Assembly: GCA_038373865.1 (NCBI GenBank)
Contig: JAXGGA010004718.1
Span: forward strand, 21,213-85,212
Length of the DNA: 64,000 bases
DNA from: Uloborus plumipes
Lineage: Eukaryota; Arthropoda; Arachnida; Araneae; Uloboridae
Direction of reading: 5' to 3'
The translations under genes and the position numbers were made by a program. Below are positions 1-10,869 of the stretch, piece by piece; position 1 is the first letter of the stretch, and each line of letters starts with the position of its first letter. The notes beneath the pieces are model-generated. The model worked only from the letters and a program-made list of their open reading frames with translations. It made no database searches and was not told the origin of the DNA.

Positions 1-142
1 TATTATTGACTATATTTGTTGACAACTTGGAAATTAACAAAAACCCACTTTTGACAAAAACCCGGGTGGGTTTTTGTTGGTGGACCCGCCCAGAAAAACC
101 CGGGCGGGTTTTTCTGGGCTGGGCCCACCTTTGCCAACCCTG
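1..142. mobile_element. Right end of a hAT-like element running in from outside the window
   Basis: The block ends in ttgccaaccctg, the mirror image of the cagggttgcc type of hAT terminus seen complete at 3859. Just inside lie two GC-rich near-palindromes built on aaaaacccggg and cccagaaaaacccg, typical of subterminal hairpins in short non-autonomous elements. The other end and its target duplication are outside the window, so size and family are inferred from one terminus only. Confidence 0.5.
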
Positions 143-1263
143 ACGCTGAGCCCTCTATTCCAAAGCAGTTTCAATGCTTTTGCAAACAGTCGTGGTCGGT
201 TAAAAGTTTAGAAAAGCAGCAACTCCTACACTGCTTTTTCAACAAGACGGGCGTATCTCAATTCTGTCTTGAAACAATTCATCTGTATCTAGATATTATT
301 TTTAGGTTTGTTCTGTATGGTACTCGAGCATCCAAGCAAAATTTATTTTTTTAGAAATTCATAACATTTAAAACAATTGCATTTGGTACATGCACTACTG
401 TAGTTGGCGTCAGAGGGGAAAACGCAGACCCCCAAAACATTTGGTTTTATTATTGCAATAGCAATACTAATTTAATGTTGACTAGTTTGGAGCCTCCCTT
501 TTTAAAAAAGCAATTGCATGCTTTTTGAATCAAAGGTGGTTCCATAAGAAACCAAGCTGATATTTTTTGATGAAGAACATTTCGTCTACTATTATATCTG
601 CCCTATAAAAAGTGCGTTCTGCAAAATATTTTTTGTCAGCTACTGCACGAGGTTTTTGAGGGTTTTAAGTTTTAGTGTTGTATGAAAAATTGAAAAATAG
701 AACACTAACCATTTTATGATTCCTCTTCGGGTTTTAGTGTTTTTTTATAAAAAGTGGTGCAGCAACACAGTAGAAAAAAATTCTAATTTGTGGTTAAATA
801 CTTCATTTTTCTATCCACTGAATGTGTGAAAGTTTTAACCAAAACCAAAATTCCATTAAAAGATTCATATGTCTATTCTCTGTCCTTACTTTTCATCATC
901 GTTTATATTAGTATCCGTACTCATTATTCCTCTTTTGCTTTCAGTATTTATCGGTTCTTCGTTCTTCTTTTCTTTCTTTTTTTGTATTTGTATAGATTGA
1001 AGTTACTGTAGCCGATCATGTGGGGGAACATTTTTGAAATTTTATTTTATAGAATTATCACGAGATGTTCATTTATTCAGCTGTGCTCATTTTCTGCTCA
1101 ACCTACCCTAGTTATAAACACATTAGCAAAAGATGATTGGTCGTTTTAGTTGGAAATAAAGTACCAAACAAAATTTCATTCGCTTTGCTTTTTTTTTTTA
1201 TCCAAGATCTTTTTCAACAAAATTTATTATTTTTATTTTCCATCTCGAGAAAAGACAAGGAAG
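143..1263. other. AT-rich DNA without a recognised feature
   Basis: The open frames here are short, poor in charged residues and driven by T-rich tracts. I see no splice-framed exon, repeat family or promoter signal. Confidence 0.6.
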
Positions 1264-1345
1264 CAGGGCTGCGACGTCAGAGTAGAGCTGACTTTGGGAT
1301 AAAGGAGCATAGTTTGGGAGTCGAAAGCTTCTAAAATTCCAGGAG
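1264..1345 (+). mobile_element. Fragment of a hAT MITE of the 7023 family
   Basis: It starts with cagggctgcgacgtcagag, matching the left end of the complete element at 7023 (cagggctgcggagtcagag). A second family-like phrase, gggagtcgaaagc, follows. The right end is missing, so this is a decayed or truncated copy. Confidence 0.5.
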
Positions 1346-1615
1346 TCATTTCCCCTTCCAATCCCATTAATTTTAAAAGATAATGCAATTGCAAACCCAC
1401 ACTTCAAAAAATAAGCTGTTGTTTTTACAGTAAAATACTGGCAGCAGAGGTTCCAGTTAAAACTGTAAAAGCACAGTAATAAACTGTGAAACTAGCCATT
1501 TTACAGTTTATTACTGTAAAATTCGCAATATTACCATAAAATACCATAAAATTAGCTGTATTATACTGTAAAAACAACATTATAACAATGGCAGCAGAGG
1601 GGTTCGAGTTTTTAC

Positions 1616-2393
1616 CCGCTTACTCGTCGCACTTTTTTTCCAAAAACTGATCAAAATTTATCAGATTTTTTTATTTGTTTTTTTTATGTTCATAATATTT
1701 TTAACATATTAAAATAAAAAACACTGCATTTTCCTTTGAATTTAGTGGTTTTTTAAAGGTAGGAAAATTTTAATCAACTTACCCAATTTTACCTTAAAGT
1801 TTGCTTTCCTCGCGCATCCAAGACAGGCTGAAAAGCTTCAATGCAGGCATTGAGAAAGAAAAAGTAAATTTTGAGCGGAGAAAATTTCTATTTTCTTCAA
1901 GTAATACGCATCGTTGGTGACAAACAATATTTCAAAATTGGAGATCTATGACAGGGGTATATTAGTTGAAATGTTAATAATATTTCTGCGTGTGCAGTGC
2001 AGTCTTTGCAGTAGTATCTTGTCTCCTTTCGAACTCTTTTCCCATTTGCATTCGTCTTACTGCAACAGACTTTACATTCTCTCACAGGATTTGCTTTCTA
2101 GTCTGTAGGGGGTATTATTTCCAAAAAAAAGCGTTCAATCAATCGACTTAGTGACGCTTCATTCGATGGACGACCTCCTCTTGAAACAGGAACGGAAGCT
2201 TGATATTTCTCCAATATTTCATCGACCAAATCCTTTCGAAACTCCAAATTTGTTTTTCTTCCACCTTCTTTTGTAGGTGTAGTAGTTGTAGAAATAAAAG
2301 CTAATACGGGCACGAACAAAAAGTAAAAGTTTTGAAGCTTTAAAAATATCAGAAACGCTGCCCGTATGAGGAACGGGCACGACGACTAAGCGG
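1616..2393 (-). mobile_element. Internally deleted piggyBac element
   Basis: The left end reads ccgcttactcgtcgc and the right end, read backwards, ccgcttagtcgtcgtgcc, so the termini are inverted repeats. The right flank is TTAA and the left flank TTAC, a one-base decay of the duplicated TTAA that piggyBac transposases target. The intact sister MITE at 18612 has TTAA at exactly this place, which confirms the insertion point. About 780 bp remain, with the transposase 3' region on the minus strand and nearly everything upstream deleted. Confidence 0.75.
1897..2319 (-). pseudogene. piggyBac transposase, C-terminal fragment
   Basis: On the minus strand the reading contains FRKDLVDEILEKYQ, then RGGRPSNEASLSRLIERFF and EIIPPTD. 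After one in-frame TAG it continues in the same frame with RECKVCCSKTNANGKR and RKETRYYCKDC. In piggyBac transposases the catalytic DDE domain is followed by just this kind of basic linker and a cysteine-rich, zinc-binding tail with CxxC pairs that recognises the transposon ends. The catalytic domain is absent: only about 75 bp separate the fragment from the right terminus, so the element was internally deleted. Past ETRYYCKDC the reading decays, probably by a frameshift. It cannot make a working enzyme. The family call is firm; subfamily is not resolved. Confidence 0.8.
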
Positions 2394-2529
2394 TTAAAAC
2401 TGTAAAATGCACAGTAATAAACTGTGAAACTAGCAATTTTATATTTTATTATTGTAAACTAGCAATTTTACAGTTTATTAGTGTAAAATTAGCCTTATCA
2501 TAGCGTAAAAACATCTATTTTTTATAGTG

Positions 2530-3250
2530 CAACTGAGAACAGAGTAGAGTAAAATGGAGTAACAAACTAGACGGACTGTCGAATCCAAACGACGTAAAAC
2601 TGAACGGCAATTTTTGTCCATTCTTTTGGAAAGATTTTACGTGGTGGTAGGAGCAATTCCACACACTAAGTAAACAGTTCATTTAACCAGATATATTTTC
2701 CCTACTTCCTGATAAGAATCTTTTTAACGCGAAACACATTGTAAACATCACTTAAAAATTACATTTCAAGCGAAACTGAAAAAGTCTAACGTGCTTAGAA
2801 CTCTTTCTTTTCTTTTCCCGTGATGTGCAAAGCAGATATTTTTTGCTTTCAATTGTATTAAGTTCTGAATTCAAAGGGGTGGCACGAAAGAAAATATTTT
2901 CTTTATTGAGGAAACACAGATTTCGAGAAATTACATTCTTTAGTTATTCTGTATTACAAGTAAATTGATGTGCTGGCAACAAATTCGAAACACCAGATAA
3001 CAAAAATTTCTACATCAATTTAATATATTTACCAGTATTCAATTCAACATCATGTACTCTTTATACTTAAATGTTCGTTTTACTTTTCTGCAACAAAGTT
3101 TCGGCTACGCAAAAAAAAAAAAAAAAAAAAAATGATACAACAATTATTATTTGAGAATGGTTTCAAAGAATAAAGTAATTTTTAAATCAGTAAAAAATAA
3201 TTATTCTAAAATGAAACAACAAAGAAGAAAGTTTAGTTTAGTGTTTCTGT
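2530..3250. other. AT-rich DNA with a poly-A tract
   Basis: No gene or element was recognised. A run of A residues spans about 3111-3131 and could be the tail of an old retro-insertion, but nothing upstream of it reads as an element. Confidence 0.5.
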
Positions 3251-3253
3251 GAA

Positions 3254-3470
3254 TGGTGTCAACTTCTTTCTTTTCTTTCTTCCTTCTTTTTTTGAAAAAT
3301 TTTGTCTCCCCCCCCCCCCTACAAAGTGTCACACTTCACCTTATCCCCTCCTCTCCCCTTGTCACATAAGAGGGTTCACTCGTGTCATAACAAAATGCGT
3401 GAGGACACTTCTCTCTCCCTTGTCACAAACTGTCACAACTTCGTGAAAACCCATTTTTGGACAACCCCTT
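3254..3470 (+). repeat. Dispersed repeat with a poly-C tract and GTCACA phrases
   Basis: The stretch has gaatggtgtcaac, a run of C, then gtgtcacacttcacc and several ttgtcaca and tgtcataac phrases. The same order (gtgtcacac, poly-C, ccttgtcacaatgtcac, cgtgtcata) recurs at about 29819-29925, and a looser version at 30040-30205. I cannot place the family; it may be decayed coding sequence of an old transposon. Confidence 0.45.
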
Positions 3471-3568
3471 AGTTTTTTTTTTCTCTTTTTAGATTCGAAG
3501 TTAAGTAGCAGATTCAAGATCCGCTTGACGTTGCGTCTAAGGAAACAGCTAATTAATATACGGGTCTA

Positions 3569-3804
3569 CACTACAAAAAAAAAATGTTGTTTTTACAATA
3601 TAATACTGACAGCAGAGGTTCCAGTTTAAAACTGCAAATTACACAGTAATAAACTGTAAAACTAGCAATTTTACAGTTTATTACTGTAAACTAGCAATCT
3701 TGCAGTTTACTACCGTAAAATTAGCATTTTTTCAGTTTATTACTGTAAAATTACTATAAAATTAGCTATATTATACTGCAAAACAACATTCATTGTTTAC
3801 ATTG
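3569..3804 (+). mobile_element. MITE of the ACTGTAAAA family (copy C)
   Basis: It opens with cactacaaaaaaaaaatg and gttgtttttacaatata, carries ctgacagcagaggttccag, and then repeats of acagtttattactgtaaa. It closes with actgcaaaacaacatt and a decayed right end near cattg. This is a one-unit copy, about half the length of copies A and D. Confidence 0.65.
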
Positions 3805-4329
3805 TATATGTTTATACGCAGAGCGGGACGGATGAACAAATTAAGTGTGTGTTGACAGCAGGGTTGCCAGACGTCCCGGATTTCAAAGGACGGTCCTGTT
3901 TTTTGAAAAACTGTCCTGCGTCCCTGGGAAACTTGATACGGGACGGCTAAAGTCCCGTATTCTAGCTAGGAGCAACATTTTACAAAATGAAACATTAATT
4001 TCAGGAAAAAACTTAAGTAAAACGAAAAATGTGAATTGCAGTGAGAAGAAAATTGTTTGAATCATAGTGTTTTTCTGTTCTAAAGTGCAATGATATTATT
4101 CCGTTCAAGTAGAGCAGAAATTATTGAAAAAATTCATTCAACAAAGGTGGAGTTAATTTTAAAAGTAGTGTAGCTCCTAGTAAATGATTTTATTATACCT
4201 CATTATATAAAGCCCTTTTCAAACATTTCATTAAGAAAGAAATGTAAGTGTTCAGCTACTATTAGTCACTAGATATTTATCTTTTGAAATGTTCTTTGCT
4301 TCGCTTTTAAACTAAAAGATGTACTTAAA

Positions 4330-4579
4330 TGGATGGTGTTATGCAAAAAGGAGTTAACCCACAAAAACCTGATTTTGAGATAGTGGGCTTTAAAGTCAAC
4401 GAACTCTGGCAAAAAGCATGGAGCTCTATATAAATATACCAATGATACGTTACCATGAAATGCTGATAGAGCTTAAATATTTTTGCTTAATGTAGAAAGC
4501 AACATATTTTACCATCACAGTTGGTTAACTCATTTTTTTATGTTTTGTGGGTTAACTCCTTTTTGCATAACACCATCCA
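4330..4579. mobile_element. 250-bp MITE with perfect 37-bp inverted ends
   Basis: The left arm 4330-4366 starts tggatggtgttatgcaaaaa and the right arm 4543-4579 is its exact reverse complement, 37 of 37 bases. No transposase sequence lies between. Flanking aaatg on the left and caaatg on the right could be an offset target duplication but is not decisive. The perfect arms suggest recent activity or gene conversion within a much older host element. Confidence 0.75.
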
Positions 4580-4781
4580 AATGTGATTCCATTTAGCAAA
4601 CAAATGCGCATTTTAAAAATATGAAGATACACAATTTTTACAATGAACGACACAAACATAAATTGCAATGAGTTTTATGGGGAACTCAAAGACACATTTA
4701 AACTTTGAAAGAATGTTTGCATCATTAACATCAAGTAGCAGATATGATTAAAAAATAGAAACAAAATTTGCTGACATTATA

Positions 4782-6210
4782 CACTGGCGGAAAAAAAAAT
4801 CCCAACACCAAGAAAGACTTGTGTTAGAGAAACAAAATTTGGTAGGCTTGTTTATACAACTGAAAGATGACATCGATTGAAATTTCGTGTTCCGCGCATA
4901 AGTTTGGTGCAGCTGGCGTCACTCAGAACATGCAAATAAGGCTTGTTTTAGAAGCGTGTTGTGAAGCTCGTGTGTATTATTTTCCCGTGAAATTGGACGA
5001 ATTGCGTTCATGTTAGCCAGGAATACCTTTTAAGAAGACGAAGAAGCCATTATCAACAGCTCACCGAGTTTAAACGAGGTCGTACAAATTGGCTACGAGA
5101 AGGTGGATTTTCATTTCGCGATATTGCAGAAAGACTTGGGTGGGAATGTTTTCACCATGCATGATTATTGGAAGCTATGGGCAAGGGATGGTACTACCTC
5201 AAGAAGATCGAGTTCCGAGCTGCCACGTGGCACGACTGAGAAGGAAGATCGCCGAATCTTGCGTACGGCTGTGGCGCATCGTACTGAATCTGCGGCTGAC
5301 ATTCGAGCTGCAGTTGGTACCGTCGTGACCCAAAGAACGGTAAGAAACTGTTTACTTCAAGGACAGCTCCGAGCCAGGCAGCCTGTAGCCGGTATTCCAT
5401 TGACTGTAAACCATTGCCTTTTCCGACGGCAGTAGTGCCACGACAGAGCTCACTGGAGGTCGGAGTGGAGATTTGTTGTAATTTTTGATGAAAACAGATT
5501 CTGAATTAGTGCCAGTGGTGGCTGTATATTGGTCAGAAGGAGGCCAGGGGACCGCCTGCATCCAAGCGGTCTACGGCCTAGACACACGGGACTCACACCT
5601 GGAGTTATGGTCTCTGGAGCAATTTCCTACGACAGCAAGGGCATTCTTGTGGTTATCCCAAACTCACTGACTGAAAATTTGTCGTCAGTCTGTTAATTTA
5701 ACCAGTCGTACAGCCCTTCATGAGTAGCATTCAAGGGGGCGTTTTCTAACCGGATAACGCTTGCCCTCACATCGCTGCTGTAACGCAATGTACTCTACAG
5801 AGTGCTGACATGTTACCATGACCTGCAAAATCACCAGGTCTGTCTCCAATTGATAACGTATGGGATATCATTGGATGGCACCTCGAGCATCATCCACAGT
5901 CAGCAATGACGGTCCTAGTATTGACACAGCAAGTGCAACAAGCATGGAACTCTATACCACAAAGTGACATTCGGCACTTGTATGACATAATGCATGCATG
6001 CTTGCAGGCTTGCCTTCAAAATTCTAGAGGTTACACCCTCTATTAAATTAACAGAGTTTCACATTTGCACAGCATTTTCTTGAGCTTAAATTAGCCAGTG
6101 ATCTTGTACATTTAATCAATTAAACATGTTAACTAGACAATTGCACTACCCAAATTTCATTACTCTACGGCAATTTTTTCTTGGTGTTGGGATTTTTTTT
6201 TCCGCCAGTG
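4782..6210 (+). mobile_element. Tc1-like DNA transposon, complete ends, dead transposase
   Basis: The ends are identical inverted repeats of about 34 bp beginning cactggcgg and containing tcccaacaccaagaaa. TA dinucleotides flank both sides (4780-4781 and 6211-6212), the target duplication of the Tc1/mariner superfamily. The total of 1429 bp suits one transposase gene of roughly 340 codons. It is nested in the hAT element at 3859, so it inserted later. Confidence 0.9.
5036..6046 (+). pseudogene. Tc1-like transposase, frameshifted
   Basis: A Tc1-type transposase can be followed across all three forward frames. The N-terminal DNA-binding part reads HYQQLTEFKRGR, then GFSFRDIAERLGW. After a shift come DYWKLWARDGTTSRR, RRILRTAVAHRTES, EIRAAVGT-like sequence with VTQRTVRN, and LLQGQLRARQPVAGIPLT. 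The catalytic part keeps VVIFDENRF with the first aspartate of the DDE triad near 5487, then YDSKGILVVIPNSLT. The gene ends at SRGYTLY and a TAA at 6044. Several frameshifts and stops break it and the start region is lost, so no active enzyme is encoded. The family is widespread in arthropods, spiders included. Confidence 0.85.
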
Positions 6211-7022
6211 TATTAGAACAACTATTTGTTATAATATTCAAAAAGCAGTAATTTTTTTTTATCCTAAAGATATTGAAAATTAAATTTTTATTTGATTTAG
6301 GTTAACTTCTCATAGTTTAGGTAGTCAGTTTTAATGCTATGCCTGCACAATTGTAATAAAAAAACTGTTAATGACTCATTAAAATTGTTTTGCACGTATT
6401 CAAATTTCCCCTTTTCTACGTCTGGCATTTTGAAAGAGTACATAGGTATCTACTAAACATTAGTCGTCCCTAAAAACAACTATTATGCTTTCAACGTCAG
6501 GACAAGCCAGTCTTTTTTAGGATTAAGGGGGTCAATTGCCCCCTTGTTTTTGAGAAATAAATGTATTTACATATAAAAGAACGTGGTTTTTGCTGTTATT
6601 TGGTATAATGTACTTTGAATATATACCCCCCTTTGAATTTGCCCTTTGCTCCGTGACAAAATTCGAAAGGATGGGCTTTCACCAAGAAAAAGGGGGTCAA
6701 AAGCAAGGAGCTATAAACTTTCAAATTATTTTGAGTTAAAACTTTTCCCACAAATAATTATGAAGAAAAATAACTATGCAATGGGTAAAAAATATAGTTT
6801 TTATACATATAACTATTAGTAGTGTATTTTTTTCCTGCATATTTTTGAGAAGCGTTTGATATTAAAATCAAGGTTATAAAAAGTTAACTTTTAGACTGCA
6901 TCTACCCCCCCCCCCCCAAAAAAAAGCCTGTCCCGTATTTACAGTTCTTAAATCTGGCAACCCTGGTTGACAGATGTTCTTGCTTTTTCATTCCAACTGC
7001 TGTCTTTTGGTCTCATAATAAC

Positions 7023-7775
7023 CAGGGCTGCGGAGTCAGAGGAAAAATGGTTGACTCCGATTCCGACTCCGGGATTTTAAAACTTCCGACTCCGACTCCC
7101 GACTCCTGCTTTTTTTATTTATTTTTTTTACCCAAAGGCGAAGAGGGAAAAACCCTAAACAAAGGTGGAAATCTTAAGCTTCATTTTTAAAAGTTTCATT
7201 TTTATTCATGGTCGTAGTTAGGATTCACTTTAAGAGGGAGGGGTGGTAGCAAGCTGGGGTATCCCAGTTGGAGGTCATGGAAGGTCGTTGTGACCTCTCA
7301 AAATTCTCAATTTTCTCAAGAACTCGCAGGTAATTTCACCACATTTACCTCAATTCTCGGAGGTCACTGTGACCTCCCAAAAAGTCAATTTTCTCCAGAG
7401 CTAAAGACAAGTGCCGCTCTTGTCATTTGACCCGTACAAAGCTAATCCTTTTCGTGTTAAATAGCCAGACTTTATTTTAACACATTGCATTTTTGCTGCA
7501 AATATTTTTTATTCACTTTCATAGACCCAAACATAGCAATTCGTTTCACAAAGCAGATCCGCCATTTTGAAGCCCTTTTTAATGATCCTAGATGCTTAGG
7601 ATTTGGATATTGGACGCTGAAAATTTGTATCTGTTAGTTTCAAAGATATGTTTTCGCCTCCATAAAATTTCATCCAAATCGGAGGTGGTCGGAGTCGACA
7701 TGTTTTTCAGCGACTCCGACTCTGACTCCTTTAGTCCAAAATCAGTCCGACTCCGACTCCGACTCTGCAACCCTG
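7023..7775. mobile_element. hAT MITE rich in GACTCC repeats, with 8-bp target duplication
   Basis: The left end is cagggctgcggagtc and the right end gactctgcaaccctg. ataataac flanks both sides (7015-7022 and 7776-7783), a perfect 8-bp duplication. Both subterminal regions are built of repeated gactcc/ggagtc hexamers, likely transposase binding sites. The 753-bp interior has no readable transposase, so it depended on an enzyme in trans. Fragments of the same family lie at 1264 and 16582. Confidence 0.85.
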
Positions 7776-7783
7776 ATAATAAC

Positions 7784-9290
7784 GATTTTTCCGTGGTGAT
7801 GAAAATATTATGCAAAACGTCGCGTGTTTGTGTGTAAAAATAAAATAGTAAGAGGTTTTTGAGACACTAATCGAACGCCATGCAAGTTCAGTTGGAATAG
7901 GACAAATGCACTTTCAATACAAAGTACTAAATTTAATATTTACATTGTGTTTCGCGATTTCGAAACGCTCGTGTCGAAAACGAACTGCAGATCTAACTAA
8001 AACTTAGTTGGCTGCTTAGTGTCTTTTAGCCTTCGACCTTCATTATCTCCAGATTCGATAATAAGCATCTAAATCATTGTTTATATTTGTCACATAAGCA
8101 GCTTAGTGTCACTTTCTTCGGCGCATGCCATTAATCTGCCACAAGAGAGGGCAATTGCCTACGAATTGCGTCATTACCGACAGCTTTTTCGAACGTTATT
8201 ACAAGCAGAACCCTTGCTAATGAGCTATTTCTGAATGCCTGAAAAACCTGATTACCGCTCGCATTATGTGCTCGTTTCTTTTGCAGATTTATTAGCTTTA
8301 AACTTTCGATTTTTAGAGCTGTGCTTTAATTGCACTTCTCACTTCTGAGATCGTTTAGAGACGCTAAATTGCTAATTATATCTATGTCATCATCGCTTTA
8401 ACTCTCAACTTGTAACGAGAATTTTGACAAATGTGTAATGTGTGTAATGAACCTGACTTTTCAGTACTTACGCGTGCTTACTTACTATTCATGCTCGTTG
8501 ATATGTTTAGTCACTGACATTGCTTGCTTGAATAATTGATTTTGAAGTCCTTATATTGGCTTTGAACCAATCGTAGCAGAGACTGAATTTTTGTCATTCT
8601 TCTTTTGGGACCATCAAAATATAATTTCAACAGAAAAAAGAAGAAAAAAATGGAAGTGACGTTATAGATTGACGACAAGTTGGCGCTATCTTTCCAAATT
8701 CAACGCGAAAAATTAGCTGACCATCGACTAGACTAATCATTGTCAATTTGACCTTACTTACAATATTGATCAAGCTTTCTGCAAACAGAGTCATTACTTA
8801 ATCCCCTCACCCTCCCTCCACAGTCTGTTTTGATAAATCAAAGTACTTCCATATATGTGGCATGTTTTTTGTTGCTTTTTCACGAAATATTATTTCTTTT
8901 CCTCTTGGTAAGCATAATTTCATCCCAAATAGTTTGAGTGAAAAATAATTTCTTTTTAACTTTACTTCGGACTTGCACTCAATGAAAGATTTTGTAATTA
9001 CAAAATCTTTCATGGGGCATCATAAAATGCAAAGATAAAAAATTTTAGGATTCATTGCAAAAAGCAAAATTTTCTTCCACTTACTGGGCATGAATCCCTT
9101 TCTAGTCAGGTCAAAATCTTTGAAAAAAAAAAAAAAAATTCTTATGGAGAAAGTATGAATGAATTCTGTACCTGATGTAGCACACACATGTGTGTCTATC
9201 CTCATTTCTCGAAGTTTTTTATTTGTAGAGAGTTTTGGCTTAAGGCTCCCTGTTTTCCTGAAGAAGCCAAACATTTTTTAGACTCCCGCC
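7784..9290. other. AT-rich DNA with a perfect palindrome; no gene seen
   Basis: About 8000-8260 is somewhat GC-richer, repeat-poor and contains homeodomain-like taat cores, so it could be regulatory. A 32-bp perfect palindrome sits at 8982-9013. No exon could be framed. Confidence 0.4.
8982..9013. repeat. Perfect 32-bp palindrome with no spacer
   Basis: atgaaagattttgtaa is followed directly by its exact reverse complement, 16 of 16 bases and no loop. Nothing around it shows longer inverted arms, so it is not simply the centre of a MITE. Confidence 0.9.
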
Positions 9291-10060
9291 GCAATCGGTC
9301 GCTGCTCCTGGTCCTGTGTCCTGGTCGTGAATGAAGTATGACTGAAAAAGATTTCGGGCACTAAACGTCATATAAACGTAACTTACAATCGCTTTCAATT
9401 GTTGGTCCCCCGGTCGGCGTGTTGCGGTTAACTCTCACTTAACTAAAAGAAAATTACGATTACCACCGTAACAGCTTAATCCACTAAAACAACGAGACAA
9501 GAGAGTTTTTCCCGTCGAGCGTGATTGAAACAGAATGAAGTCTTCCTCCAAAGGGGGGGAGGGGGTCAAAGTTCCAATTGGACTCGCATATAAAAAGCAC
9601 TTTCTCACTGCTTTCTCGCAGCATCCCACCGCGGAATTAATCAGTGGCGAGGGATGGGAAACGAGGACGCTGATTTATGGGGACTCGCCCCCCCTTCACC
9701 CCCATAATGGTATTAATCGCCCTTCCTCATCCCACAGAGAGAAATGGATTTATGACCGCTACGCGAAGGGTTGAGTTGAACCCGAGAAACCTTTCCACAT
9801 AATGATGACGTAATGGAGCATCGACATGGCAATTATGGGTGCTTTCGAACGGGGCAGGAGGAAGCCCCGCTCTGCTGGCAAAATGCTTGTTCCACATTTG
9901 GTGTTCCCACCCTCGCCTGATTTTGTTCCTGGTATCGTGCATGCATTGATTCAGGTGCTCCCAAACATTGCCAAACCTGGACATCTTTCGAAGAATTAGA
10001 ATACAATTCGAACTGATAATTGTTAGAATATCAATCGTGGAGATATCTGTGTGCATATAA
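9290..10060. other. GC-richer, repeat-poor island, candidate regulatory region
   Basis: It stands out from flanking DNA by balanced base use and the absence of recognised repeats. It holds several homeodomain-type cores (ctgatttatgggg, ggatttatgacc, ccataatggtattaatcg, catggcaattatggg) and a tataaaaagc box at 9589. Open frames on both strands (minus 9727-10056, plus 9535-9774) overlap and look like no family I know, so conserved non-coding DNA is the better reading. This is an inference without a comparison. Confidence 0.35.
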
Positions 10061-10323
10061 GAGTACGTTCTCTACATTTTCGTGATATTTTGTATAGTTC
10101 ATCAAAACAGTATTTTCTGCTTCATGGTTCAAGAACTCACGCGAAACCTAGAGCATTCTTTGTGGTAAAAAGTCCTGTCCGGTCACTGCCCAAAACTTAT
10201 TGCACGCAAATGTGATTTCTGCTACTAAAGGATACTAAAAGCGTTATTTTCCTACCAAGTATAAAAAAATCCAAACAAATGAGAAGGGGAAATTTATGAA
10301 CACTTGTTCATCAAAAACCAAGG

Positions 10324-10400
10324 TAGTTGCTCCTCGGAGTGATGGCGGATGAACTAGAAGTGGAAACAGAAAACTTCATTTTGTAGTAGATAGAATTAGC
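10324..10400 (+). repeat. Single arm of a foldback repeat also present at 49376
   Basis: The phrase ggatgaactagaagtggaaa with its flanks matches the left arm at 49376-49435 (tgatcttgaagtggaaacga). The opposing arm is not found nearby, so this looks like half of a former hairpin. Confidence 0.4.
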
Positions 10401-10680
10401 AATTGCGTTCGAGCTGTAAAGTTTTTCTGCTCGCGCGTCCTAGTGCTGGATCGTAAAAAATGTAGATCGGCGGATACGGATCTTCGTGTCTAAATCTACT
10501 GATACGGACCTTAACTTTTTTACCTAATTTAATCTCGGTCCAAGTTTCAAACTTTCAGCAGAAAGTGTTCTCGCAAGAATAAAGGCACATCTTTTTTAAA
10601 CATCCATTTTTGCTAAAATATCATCTAAAATATGAGTTATTCGTGAAAGAAGTCTCCGCTAGGAAGAGTTGAGAGCAATG

Positions 10681-10868
10681 GAACAGCAGGATGAATCGGA
10701 CAGTGCTGCATTTATGCCGAGATAAAATGTGAAAAATTATTTCCAGTATGCTTGTTCAGTAGTTGTAGAAGCAAAAGAATAAAGCTGCTTCATGTACTGG
10801 AACAGCTTGAAAGAACTTTTCACATTTTGTTTCGGCATAAATGCAGCGCTATAGGATTCCTCCCGACT
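10681..10868. mobile_element. Short foldback or MITE with about 37-bp inverted arms
   Basis: The left arm around 10699-10736 has gctgcatttatgccgagata and the right arm around 10815-10852 its mirror tttcggcataaatgcagc. Weaker similarity continues outwards on both sides. No target duplication was identified and there is no coding sequence inside. Confidence 0.55.
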
Positions 10869-10869
10869 C

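Larger units (their letters stand above)
1400..2529 (+). mobile_element. MITE of the ACTGTAAAA family (copy A), split by a piggyBac insertion
   Basis: The ends carry cacttcaaaaaata on the left and tattttttatagtg on the right, decayed versions of a shared inverted terminus. The body is two units starting near gttgtttttacagta, each with the phrase ctggcagcagaggtt and a run of about 30-bp repeats that pair acagtttatt with actgtaaaatt. The same two-unit design is intact at 18612-18989. In this copy the second unit is interrupted between its cagaggttccagt phrase and its actgtaaaatgcac phrase by the element at 1616-2393. Confidence 0.7.
3859..6965. mobile_element. hAT-family element with intact ends and 8-bp target duplication, hosting two nested elements
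   Basis: The left end is cagggttgccagacgtcccg and the right end ctggcaaccctg, a 12-bp perfect inverted terminus. The flanks are gttgacag on both sides (3851-3858 and 6966-6973), a perfect 8-bp duplication, the diagnostic length for hAT transposition. Subterminal ggacggtcctg and gcctgtcccgtattt phrases also mirror each other. After removing the MITE at 4330 and the Tc1-like element at 4782 about 1.4 kb of hAT sequence remains, in which I could not read a transposase, so it was non-autonomous or is badly decayed. Confidence 0.85.
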
